Shown here one piece after another: positions 1 through 6,496 of a stretch of 8,068 bases of DNA. The position numbers and the translations under genes are program-made. Position 1 is the first letter of the stretch; every line of letters begins with the position of its first letter. The stretch is from Candidatus Nitrosopumilus sp. Its GTDB lineage: Archaea > Thermoproteota > Nitrososphaeria > Nitrososphaerales > Nitrosopumilaceae. The stretch lies in the NCBI GenBank assembly GCA_016784625.1, contig JADHUF010000044.1, positions 1 to 8,068 on the forward strand, in the 5' to 3' direction. Below the pieces are notes generated by a model. It did not search any database. It was not told where the DNA came from and worked only from the letters and a program-made list of their open reading frames with translations.

Positions 1-31
1 ATATACCACCATGTGTCGTTTTGTGACAAAC

Positions 32-56
32 AAAAAAAGTAACTAAATTTTTTTTT
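32..56. terminator. Overlapping T-tract terminators, convergent
   Basis: Positions 48-56 are nine T on the + strand, and positions 32-38 are seven A, which read as seven T on the - strand. Archaeal termination commonly uses T-tracts without a hairpin. The - strand tract lies about 32 bases past the stop of the leftward protease gene and would end its transcript. The + strand tract would end a rightward gene entering from the left edge. Two short reading frames open to the left edge stop just before it, at 40-42 and 44-46, but they are too short to identify. Confidence 0.45.
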
Positions 57-69
57 ACAATTCTATTTT

Positions 70-870
70 CTAGTCCCATTTTGGAGTCATATCGTTTATT
101 TTCTTATTTGCGTTTTTGATTTTTTCTTGTGTTGATTTAGAATTAATTATATCTAATACATGTTGTATTGGAATTGCTTTTGTTTCTCCTGTATACTCTC
201 CATCTTCAACGTTTGTTATTTTAACTCTAGTTCCAGTTCTTGTTACAACTCCAACTAAGATTCTACTTTTTTGTTCAAATTTTACAAACAAAGGGGAGCC
301 ACTATCCCCAAATCTTGCAGGGGATTTTATTGTGATTTCATCCATATTGCCTATCACATATCTTCCAAATGCAGCTCCAGGCGTTCCAGATAATTTTTGA
401 GTTCTTTTATAGACTCCAGTCATTTTACCGCCATACCCCAAATGCTTAGTTCTTACATTTGGTTTAATTGTTGCAGGATCAATAGTTTTGTTTTGAATTA
501 TTTTATTATTGATTATTTTTTGAGAAATACTTGTAGGTAAAATTAAAGGCATCACAGCAACGTCTAATCCTCTAGGATGTGAAATCCAGTCTAGACCAAA
601 TCCTCGAAATGTATCAGTTCCCAAAATAATAGGTGTTGATCCTTTTCCAGTAAAGAACATGGAGGGATTGTCTTCGGATTCAACAACGTGTTTTGCTGAA
701 ACGATATATGAAACTCCATTATACTGAATCAAAAATCCAGTACCGATGATGTTTTCGGGGTAATTTCCGGAATTTTTTATTATTGGAATAACTGACTGAT
801 AGAACTCCTGGGGAATAAAATCCGTAGTCGGATCGTATGGAGTTAAATTGACTTTTTCACTGTCTTTCAT
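70..870 (-). CDS. Trypsin-fold serine protease, predicted cytoplasmic
   Basis: This 266-residue protein has the trypsin-like (S1/HtrA-type, Trypsin_2-like) catalytic layout in the right order. His61 lies in GTGFLI...YIVSAKHVV, Asp103 in LDVAVMPL, and Ser190 in FGDSGSPLF. All three triad residues are present, so an active endopeptidase is expected. The N-terminus is polar and charged, with no signal peptide or membrane segment, and no PDZ domain follows; the last 25 residues are a Lys/Asn-rich tail. It is therefore probably cytoplasmic, unlike periplasmic HtrA proteases. The ATG at 870 is preceded three codons upstream by an in-frame TAA, so no longer ATG form is possible; the stop is TAG. It is transcribed divergently from hsdR across 79 bases, which suggests shared regulation or membership of a defence island. 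The substrate is unknown. The protease-fold call is firm; a defence role is only inferred. Confidence 0.88.
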   Translation of the reverse strand: MKDSEKVNLTPYDPTTDFIPQEFYQSVIPIIKNSGNYPENIIGTGFLIQYNGVSYIVSAKHVVESEDNPSMFFTGKGSTPIILGTDTFRGFGLDWISHPRGLDVAVMPLILPTSISQKIINNKIIQNKTIDPATIKPNVRTKHLGYGGKMTGVYKRTQKLSGTPGAAFGRYVIGNMDEITIKSPARFGDSGSPLFVKFEQKSRILVGVVTRTGTRVKITNVEDGEYTGETKAIPIQHVLDIINSKSTQEKIKNANKKINDMTPKWD

Positions 871-949
871 ATTTTCTAATTACATTCATTTTCATCCGAA
901 TATCAATTATCATAATTTCCCATATTCTTAATAATAGGAGTTAACGCCT
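871..949. promoter_or_regulatory. Divergent promoter region, protease / hsdR
   Basis: This 79-base AT-rich spacer must carry the promoters of both the leftward protease gene and the rightward hsd operon. It contains a perfect 6-bp inverted repeat with a one-base spacer, AATTAT-C-ATAATT, at 905-917, close to the middle. That is a possible operator or overlapping TATA-like element. Another AT-rich stretch at about 921-936 could be a TATA box for the protease on the - strand. No clear match to the archaeal BRE/TATA consensus stands out, so exact promoter positions cannot be assigned. The protease start has no convincing Shine-Dalgarno sequence. Confidence 0.5.
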
Positions 950-951
950 AT
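934..951 (+). promoter_or_regulatory. hsdR ribosome binding site inside a near-palindrome
   Basis: AGGAG at 936-940 lies nine bases before the hsdR ATG (950-952). It is a good Shine-Dalgarno match and supports that start. The site sits inside ATAGGAGTTAACGCCTAT (934-951), an 18-base palindrome with a single mismatched pair (A939/G946). As DNA this could be an operator for a dimeric regulator. As RNA, ATAGG could pair with CCTAT and hide both the ribosome binding site and the first bases of the start codon. The RBS is well supported; the regulatory role is inferred. Confidence 0.6.
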
Positions 952-3334
952 GATCTACTTGTCAGAGAATTTATCAGAAGGCGAAATTGATTTTATTGTC
1001 CAATCAAAACTAAGTGAAAGCGGTTGGAAATTAAGAGAAAATATGACCTACCAGCACTCGTATGCTCCTGGAAGAATTTTTCCAAAAGATGATTACAAGT
1101 ATGGACGAGAGCATTCATTTTCTCCAGAATTTGTACTTTCATACAAACCCGAGGGAAAAAATGTAGAGGCAATACCTGTTGCCGTAGTAGAAGATAAAAT
1201 TGCAACGGATAGAAAACTAGGAATCGGTGCAGAACAAGTTAAAGACTATGCTTCTTTGTTGGGGGCAAAATTTGCTTATGTTTCTAATGGTGAATCTGTC
1301 GTAGAGTATAATCTCATCACAGGAAAAGAAACAAAACCATATCCTACTGAATTTCCTACTCCTGAGGAATTATGGAAAAAATGCCAAGCAAAATCTCCAA
1401 TTCCTGAAAAAAGTTACCCGATTGTTTTTCAACCATACAACAGGGTTTTGAAAAATTCAGATCTTTCAATTAAATTACCACGATATTATCAAGCAGCTGC
1501 AATAAATGCGGCAACAGAAGCTATTGCAAAAGAAAACAAAAGAATTCTAATTACTATGGCAACAGGTACTGGAAAAACTTTTGTTGCATCGCAAATCGCA
1601 TGGAAACTTTGGAAACCAGCTAAAACAAAACCTAGAATTTTGTATTTGGTGGACCGAGTCTTCCTTTTAGATCAAGCTAAGGATGATTATTTTACTAAAA
1701 TATTTGGAAAAGCAGTTTCTAGTATCAAAGATAAAATCACTAAAGATGTTGTTAAAAGTAGAGATATCTATTTTTCATTATATCAGGGGATTAATGACAG
1801 AAAAGATGTAGATGGGTTATACAAGAAATACAAACCTGACTTTTTTGATTATGTAATTATTGACGAATGTCATAGGGGAGGATCTACTGATGATGGTAAT
1901 TGGAGAGCAATATTGGATTATTTTTCATCTGCAACCCATATTGGTATGACTGCAACCCCAAAATCAAAAGACACCACTAACACATATCGATATTTCAAAA
2001 AACCAGTTTACACATATTCATTAAAACAAGGTATCGAAGATGGTTTTTTGTCTCCTTACTCTGTAATTAGGATAGTTCCAGATATTGATGAGACTGGTTG
2101 GAAAGCTAAATTTGGACAAAAAGACATTCACAAGAAAGAAATCCCCAAGAAAGAGTACAAAGCTTCAGAATTTGATAAAAAAATTACACTTAATCCAAGA
2201 ATAGAATTTGTTGCAAATCACATCATAGAATATTTACAAAAAACAAGTATCTATGATAAGACATTAATTTTTTGTCAAGATCAACAACATGCATTAGACA
2301 TGGCACATGCCATTAACAATATTGCACCAGACAAACATCCAAAGTACTGTGTAAGAATAGTCTCTGAAGAAAGAGCAAACATAAAAACTGAATTAAAAGA
2401 AAATTTTTCAGCTCCTGATTCTAAATACCCCGTAATTGTTACGACATCCAAGTTATTATCGACTGGTATAGACATTCCAACCTTGAAAAACATTGTAATT
2501 GAAAAAAATATCAAAGATGTAGATGATTTCAAACAAACAATTGGTAGGGGAACTAGACTGAATCTAACTGAAAAACCATTCCAAAACAAGTATTGGTTTA
2601 CAATATTGGATTATAGGGGTCCAACCGAATTATTTTTTGATTCTAAATTTGATGGTGAGCCATACAATTGGGAAATTGAAAAATGGGCAAAAGGAGAGAG
2701 AAAAGTTACAAAGAAAAAATCAAAACGTAAAAAGAAAACACAAGATGTAACAGCTGGAATTAAACAAAAAGATAGGCCCGTAGTTGATGGATTTGAAGTA
2801 GATGTGTCTAGTCGAAGTTATTACAAATTGGATGCTGATGGAAATCGTCTAAAACTATTCAAATTTGAAGATTATACTAAAGAAAAAGTTAGAGAACTAT
2901 ATCCAGATAAAATGGAATTATACAAATTACTTCGAGAACCTGAGAAAAGAAGAGCTTTCCATGAGACCTTACAAAAATTAAAAATCAACTTACAAGAATT
3001 TCAAATTTTGACGAATAATACAGATGTTGATGCTTTTGAATTGCTAATCTCGGTGGCATATGGTGGAAAAACAATTCCTAGGCGTGAAAAAGTCTCAAAA
3101 ATAAAGAAAAAACAACCTTTCAAAAAATACAAAGAAATTGCAAAAAAAGTTCTTGAAGTAATACTAGATTTGTATGCGGATGTTGGGTATAGGGAGTTAG
3201 AGAATCCAAAAAACATTCTTCAATTACCACAAATTAAAAAAATTGGTAGTCCTATTGAAATTGTAAAGGGATTTGGCGGAGTAAAAGAATATCAAAAGGC
3301 TGTAGATTCTTTAAGCCAAATAATTTATGAGTGA
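950..3334 (+). CDS. hsdR: Type I restriction enzyme, R subunit (HsdR)
   Basis: HsdR is the motor and nuclease subunit of a type I restriction-modification complex. It uses ATP to translocate DNA and cuts far from unmethylated target sites. At 794 residues it matches the EcoAI/EcoEI-like (type IB) size. Residues about 40-115 form the PD-(D/E)xK nuclease, with PEFVL (Glu60), E81-D-K83 and a downstream Q96xxxY100. The first acidic residue is Glu where Asp is usual. The SF2 helicase core follows: Walker A ATGTGKT 204-210, DECH 305-308, TATP 334-337, STGIDIP 504-510 and QTIGRGTRL 529-537. A very Lys-rich linker (about 585-597) leads to an EcoEI_R_C-like C-terminal domain that would contact HsdM/HsdS. 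The start is supported by AGGAG nine bases upstream. It is the first gene of hsdR-hsdM-hsdS, with six bases to hsdM. The ORF is intact. Confidence 0.96.
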   Translation: MIYLSENLSEGEIDFIVQSKLSESGWKLRENMTYQHSYAPGRIFPKDDYKYGREHSFSPEFVLSYKPEGKNVEAIPVAVVEDKIATDRKLGIGAEQVKDYASLLGAKFAYVSNGESVVEYNLITGKETKPYPTEFPTPEELWKKCQAKSPIPEKSYPIVFQPYNRVLKNSDLSIKLPRYYQAAAINAATEAIAKENKRILITMATGTGKTFVASQIAWKLWKPAKTKPRILYLVDRVFLLDQAKDDYFTKIFGKAVSSIKDKITKDVVKSRDIYFSLYQGINDRKDVDGLYKKYKPDFFDYVIIDECHRGGSTDDGNWRAILDYFSSATHIGMTATPKSKDTTNTYRYFKKPVYTYSLKQGIEDGFLSPYSVIRIVPDIDETGWKAKFGQKDIHKKEIPKKEYKASEFDKKITLNPRIEFVANHIIEYLQKTSIYDKTLIFCQDQQHALDMAHAINNIAPDKHPKYCVRIVSEERANIKTELKENFSAPDSKYPVIVTTSKLLSTGIDIPTLKNIVIEKNIKDVDDFKQTIGRGTRLNLTEKPFQNKYWFTILDYRGPTELFFDSKFDGEPYNWEIEKWAKGERKVTKKKSKRKKKTQDVTAGIKQKDRPVVDGFEVDVSSRSYYKLDADGNRLKLFKFEDYTKEKVRELYPDKMELYKLLREPEKRRAFHETLQKLKINLQEFQILTNNTDVDAFELLISVAYGGKTIPRREKVSKIKKKQPFKKYKEIAKKVLEVILDLYADVGYRELENPKNILQLPQIKKIGSPIEIVKGFGGVKEYQKAVDSLSQIIYE

Positions 3335-3340
3335 TTAATT

Positions 3341-4801
3341 ATGGATTTCCAAAACATCGATGGAATAATCAAGTCATGTCGTGACATAATGCGAAAAGAC
3401 AAAGGAATGAATACTGATGCTCAACGTATACCGCAATTATTGTGGATGTTATTTTTGAAATGTTTTGATGACTTTGAATTACAAAAAGAAGTACTAGGTG
3501 ATCACACTCCACTTATTGATACGCCGTATAGGTGGCGAGATTGGACTTCTGATGAAAAAGGTAGACGTGGTGATGAATTAATTGATTTTGTAAATAATGA
3601 TCTTTTCAAATATCTTTCTAATTTACGTGGTGAAGGAACAGGAGATCAAAGAGATGTGATAGCAGATGTGTTTAGAGAGCAAAAAAATTTCATGACAGAC
3701 GGTTATGGAATGAAAGATATGATACAACAGATTAACAAATTAGATTTTACATCATCTGAACAATTTCATCTTATTGGTTCAGTTTATGAAAAAATGTTAT
3801 CCTCCATGAGAGATGACTCTCCTGGAACATTTGGAGAATTTTACACTCCTAGACCTGTAATCCAATTTATGATAAACGTTGTAAATCCTTCATTAAAAGA
3901 AAGAGAAACAATTTTAGATCCTGCTTGTGGCACGGGTGGGTTTCTTATTGAATCGTACAAATACTTAGTGAATAATGTTAGAGGAACTCCAGATAATGAT
4001 TTTCTTCAAAAACACTGTTTATCAGGCATAGAACCAAGGCCTGAACCCTATTTGTTTAGCATGATGAATATGATGCTTCATGGAATAGAAGAACCCGATA
4101 TTGCCCGAGTAAATACATTAGAAACCAAATTGAGCGATATTAAAGAAAATTTGCAACACAACATCATACTAACTAATCCTCCATTTGGTGGGGAAGAACA
4201 AGAAAGTATCAAGAAAAGATTTCCTGCAGGTTATCAAACAAAAGATACTGCATTAGGATTCCTCCTACATTGCATGTCTCGACTTAAAGATGGAGGGAGA
4301 TGTGGCATCATTTTACCAGATGGACCGTTATCTGCTAAGGGTATTGCCTCAAAAATTAAAGAAAAATTACTGACTGAATTTAATTTACATACCATAATTT
4401 ACTTGCCTAGAACAATTTTTGAACCTTACACAAGTATCGGTACTAATATTTTATTTTTTGAAAAATCGGGCAAGACCAAAGATATTTGGTATTATAAAAT
4501 GGAAGTAAATGAACGACTAAGGGGTGCAACTCGAGCAAAAGAACCCAAATATTCAAAATCAAATCCAATTATTTATGAAGATTTTCTGGATGTGGAAAAA
4601 TGGTTCAAAAATAAAAAAATAATACAAAATACATGGAAGATTAACATTAATGATTTAATTGAATATAATCTTAAAACATCTAATCCAATTAAGCCTAATG
4701 AAAAGCCCTTAGAATCTCCTGAAAAAATTATTAATAATATGATTAAAAATAATCAAGACATTTCAGATTTGTTATTGAAATTGAATAAATTAATGGATTA
4801 A
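3341..4801 (+). CDS. hsdM: Type I N6-adenine DNA methyltransferase, M subunit (HsdM)
   Basis: HsdM transfers a methyl group from S-adenosylmethionine to adenine N6 in the site chosen by HsdS. This protects host DNA and is required for restriction complex assembly. The N-terminal helical HsdM_N domain spans about residues 5-130 (IIKSCRDIMRKDKG..., QLLWMLFLKCFDDFE). The catalytic domain follows, with GEFYTPRPV at 165-173, SAM-binding motif I DPACGTGGFL at 193-202 and catalytic motif IV NPPF at 279-282. Motif I before motif IV is the gamma-class N6A order usual for HsdM. The 486-residue length is normal for the family and no damage is seen. Its ATG lies six bases after the hsdR stop, with only a weak GAGTGA-like ribosome binding site over that stop, so translational coupling is likely. 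hsdS follows after four bases. Confidence 0.97.
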   Translation: MDFQNIDGIIKSCRDIMRKDKGMNTDAQRIPQLLWMLFLKCFDDFELQKEVLGDHTPLIDTPYRWRDWTSDEKGRRGDELIDFVNNDLFKYLSNLRGEGTGDQRDVIADVFREQKNFMTDGYGMKDMIQQINKLDFTSSEQFHLIGSVYEKMLSSMRDDSPGTFGEFYTPRPVIQFMINVVNPSLKERETILDPACGTGGFLIESYKYLVNNVRGTPDNDFLQKHCLSGIEPRPEPYLFSMMNMMLHGIEEPDIARVNTLETKLSDIKENLQHNIILTNPPFGGEEQESIKKRFPAGYQTKDTALGFLLHCMSRLKDGGRCGIILPDGPLSAKGIASKIKEKLLTEFNLHTIIYLPRTIFEPYTSIGTNILFFEKSGKTKDIWYYKMEVNERLRGATRAKEPKYSKSNPIIYEDFLDVEKWFKNKKIIQNTWKININDLIEYNLKTSNPIKPNEKPLESPEKIINNMIKNNQDISDLLLKLNKLMD

Positions 4802-4805
4802 CATT

Positions 4806-6107
4806 ATGGAATTGTTGACAAAAGAAAAAAAATCTATAGAGTATTTTAAAATTTCAGATATTTGTGATGTAATAAAAGGCAACACCCCCACTATGAAAGC
4901 AACCCCTGGGGATTTTCCCTTAGTAGTTACTGCTGAAAAAAGAAAATCATGTGACACATACCAAATTAATAATGAATCTGTATGTATTCCATTAGTATCA
5001 TCTACAGGGCACGGACATGCTTCAATAAACAGAATTCATTATCAAGAAGGTAAGTTTGGTCTTGCAAACATAATGGCTGCTGTAACTCCAAAAGATACAA
5101 CAAAAATTTTTACCAAGTATCTATATTATTTATTCAATATAAAAAAAGAAGAATATTTTGTTTCATCAATGATTGGTACGGCGAATGTATCATTAAAAAT
5201 CAAAGATATTGAGAAAGTTAAAATTCCATTACCTTCATTTAAACTACAAAAAACAATTGTATCGAAAATTGAATTTATTCTTTCAGAAATAAATGCTATC
5301 AAAAAAATTTTAGAAGAAAATATTGAATTAGAAAAACAATATAGACAATCTTCATTACAAATGGCTTTTGAAGGAAAATTAAACAAAAAATGGAGAAAGT
5401 TAAATCCTAAAAAAATAGAATCAATTAAAACAAATTTACAGATAATTGACAAAGAATGTGAAAAATCTGATTTCATAATAATCCCCCCAAATACACTTGA
5501 ATCTCTTCCAGAGTCTTGGGAATTTATCAAAATTGGACGAATGGTAAATTTCATTGGAAGTGGGGTTACTCCAAGAGGTGGAAAATCTGTATATCAAGAA
5601 AAAGGAGTTCCATTCATCAGAAGTCAAAATGTTTATCCTGATGGATTACATTTGGATAAAATCGTATATGTTTCTAAAGAACTACATGACAAAATGTCTA
5701 GAACACACATCCATGATTATGACGTATTGTTGAATATTACTGGGGCCTCCATAGGTAGATCAACGTTTATTCCAAATAATTTTGGTTCGGCAAATGTTAA
5801 TCAACACGTATGCATTCTACGGGGTGCTTCAAAAATTAACCCTGAATTTTTTAGTTTTTGGTTAAATTCACCAAAATGCCAAAAGATGATTTTTTCAATT
5901 CAGCAGGGGGAAACTAGAGAAGGATTAAACTATTCTATGATTCGTCATATGATCTTTCCATTATGCTCCCCTCAGGAACAAAAAGAGATTGTATCTCGAA
6001 TTCATGACGGGATCTCATTGATCAAAACCATTGAAAAATCAACAATTATGCTGGAAAAACAATTAGACATTTTTGAATCAAATATTCTTCAACAACTTTT
6101 TGAATGA
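4806..6107 (+). CDS. hsdS: Type I R-M specificity subunit (HsdS), two TRDs
   Basis: HsdS recognises the bipartite target sequence and scaffolds two HsdM and two HsdR subunits. This 433-residue protein has the usual two halves. Target recognition domain (TRD) 1 spans about residues 11-145 and contains the SSTGHGHASI and FGLANIMAAVTPKD stretches. A central conserved coiled-coil spacer follows (about 146-192, ending in SSLQMAFEGKL). TRD2 spans about 235-385, opening with LPESWEFIKIG and containing ITGASIGRS. The distal conserved helix is 388-433 (PQEQKEIVSRI...). The SPQEQKEIVSRI segment mirrors SFKLQKTIVSKIE of the first half, as expected from the family's internal repeat. The target sequence cannot be read from the protein alone. 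The gene is intact, starts four bases after the hsdM stop and ends the operon. TRDs are the most exchangeable part of such systems, but no second hsdS copy or recombination repeat is in this window. Confidence 0.95.
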   Translation: MELLTKEKKSIEYFKISDICDVIKGNTPTMKATPGDFPLVVTAEKRKSCDTYQINNESVCIPLVSSTGHGHASINRIHYQEGKFGLANIMAAVTPKDTTKIFTKYLYYLFNIKKEEYFVSSMIGTANVSLKIKDIEKVKIPLPSFKLQKTIVSKIEFILSEINAIKKILEENIELEKQYRQSSLQMAFEGKLNKKWRKLNPKKIESIKTNLQIIDKECEKSDFIIIPPNTLESLPESWEFIKIGRMVNFIGSGVTPRGGKSVYQEKGVPFIRSQNVYPDGLHLDKIVYVSKELHDKMSRTHIHDYDVLLNITGASIGRSTFIPNNFGSANVNQHVCILRGASKINPEFFSFWLNSPKCQKMIFSIQQGETREGLNYSMIRHMIFPLCSPQEQKEIVSRIHDGISLIKTIEKSTIMLEKQLDIFESNILQQLFE

Positions 6108-6132
6108 TATTATTTTGAAGAAAACTAAACAA

Positions 6133-6140
6133 TATTTTTT
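6133..6140 (+). terminator. T-tract terminator of the hsd operon
   Basis: A run of six T at 6135-6140, about 28 bases after the hsdS stop, fits an archaeal T-tract terminator for the rightward operon. It lies in the 46-base gap (6108-6153) between hsdS and the convergent RHH gene. On the - strand this gap holds only a short TTTTCTT stretch, so the leftward cluster has a weaker termination signal here. Confidence 0.4.
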
Positions 6141-6152
6141 GTGATTTTCAAA

Positions 6153-6166
6153 ATTATTGCAATAAT
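6153..6166. repeat. 14-bp perfect palindrome at the RHH gene end
   Basis: ATTATTGCAATAAT is a perfect palindrome covering the stop codon (6154-6156) and last codons of the small RHH gene. It could be a protein-binding site or a weak hairpin near the convergent gene ends. A palindrome this short and AT-rich can arise by chance in 8 kb, so no function is claimed. Confidence 0.3.
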
Positions 6167-6267
6167 CTCGTTTCAATGAAATTAGATATTGTTCTATTTT
6201 CACTTCGAGCCATCTCTTTGATTGATTTGTATGTAGTATCTCGAAGTGAAACCGTCCTAAAAGCCAT
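6154..6267 (-). CDS. Tiny ribbon-helix-helix (CopG/Arc-like) DNA-binding protein
   Basis: This 37-residue gene encodes a minimal RHH fold. A beta strand with alternating residues (FRTVSL, 3-8) would pair with a second subunit and enter the DNA major groove. It is followed by helix A (about 10-24, DTTYKSIKEMARSEN) and helix B starting TISNFIETRLL (26-36). The pattern TVSLRD.TY..IKE.A...RTISNFIE is typical of CopG/Arc/MetJ regulators and RHH antitoxins. The length is at the lower limit (CopG of pLS1 is 45 residues), and helix B looks short. It begins ten bases after the stop of the zinc-ribbon gene on the same strand, so it is probably the last gene of that cluster; no ribosome binding site is evident. 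No toxin gene follows, because hsdS converges from the other side. A transcriptional or plasmid-copy-control-type repressor is the best guess; a solitary antitoxin remnant is the alternative. Confidence 0.72.
   Translation of the reverse strand: MAFRTVSLRDTTYKSIKEMARSENRTISNFIETRLLQ
6198..6251. repeat. Perfect 12-bp inverted repeat inside the RHH gene
   Basis: TTTCACTTCGAG (6198-6209) and CTCGAAGTGAAA (6240-6251) are exact reverse complements separated by 30 bases. Both arms lie within the coding sequence of the 37-residue RHH protein, covering parts of its beta strand and the turn between its helices. RNA from either strand could form a stem of 12 pairs. It may be a binding site for the RHH protein, an RNA hairpin between convergent genes, or coincidence. 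The arms contain more GC than the surrounding DNA, which makes chance less likely than for the AT-rich palindromes here. Confidence 0.6.
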
Positions 6268-6277
6268 TAAAATGATT

Positions 6278-6496
6278 TTATTGTTTATTGGTAATAAGAA
6301 GCTGTGATGAATTACCTTTTTCAATTTTGTTGTGTCGTTTCTTTTTTCTAAGAATATAGTTGCAACACATACATCTAAAATTTTCTGTCAAAAAATATCT
6401 TTGACATGTGCTACAATATTTTTGCCCTTTATGATAACCTAATGTACATTGTGTACTAGTATCTCTTTGACAAACACCATTACATTTGGAACTCAA
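6278..6496 (-). CDS. Small Cys-rich zinc-ribbon protein, TTG start
   Basis: This 72-residue basic protein carries seven of its eight Cys in paired arrangements: C5-x3-C9, C28-x2-C31 and C42-x-C44-C45, with the eighth, C17, between. The layout CxxxC...GQKYCSTC...CMCCNYILR recalls small zinc-binding proteins that occur in many copies in thaumarchaeal genomes, where the last part often reads CPCCGxxLR. Zinc binding and a nucleic-acid or protein-docking role are likely, but no specific function is known. The start is TTG: its first bases overlap the stop of the upstream ATPase gene (TTGA), and GGAG at 6504-6507 lies seven bases before it. The C-terminal quarter is Lys/Arg-rich and then low in structure. 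It sits between the mobile-element ATPase and the RHH gene, with translational coupling to the former. Confidence 0.75.
   Translation of the reverse strand: MSSKCNGVCQRDTSTQCTLGYHKGQKYCSTCQRYFLTENFRCMCCNYILRKKKRHNKIEKGNSSQLLITNKQ

Noticed and set aside
116..400. 94-residue + strand reading frame within the protease gene
   Set aside because: It lies wholly antisense to a protease with an intact catalytic triad and matches no family pattern I recognise.
2281..2589. 102-residue - strand reading frame inside hsdR
   Set aside because: Antisense to conserved helicase motifs V and VI of HsdR; its hydrophobic composition is expected from the antisense of Lys/Glu-rich coding DNA.
5126..5627. Two overlapping - strand reading frames inside hsdS
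   Set aside because: Both are antisense to the conserved spacer and TRD2 start of HsdS and show no domain.
4806..6107. Phase-variable or inverting hsdS
   Set aside because: No second hsdS fragment, long inverted repeat or simple-sequence tract is present in the window; the similarity of the two halves is the normal internal repeat of HsdS.
6176..6307. 43-residue + strand frame (MKLDIVLFSLRAISLID...) opposite the RHH gene
   Set aside because: Hydrophobic and without family resemblance or ribosome binding site. The opposite strand gives a clear RHH pattern, so this is its antisense shadow.
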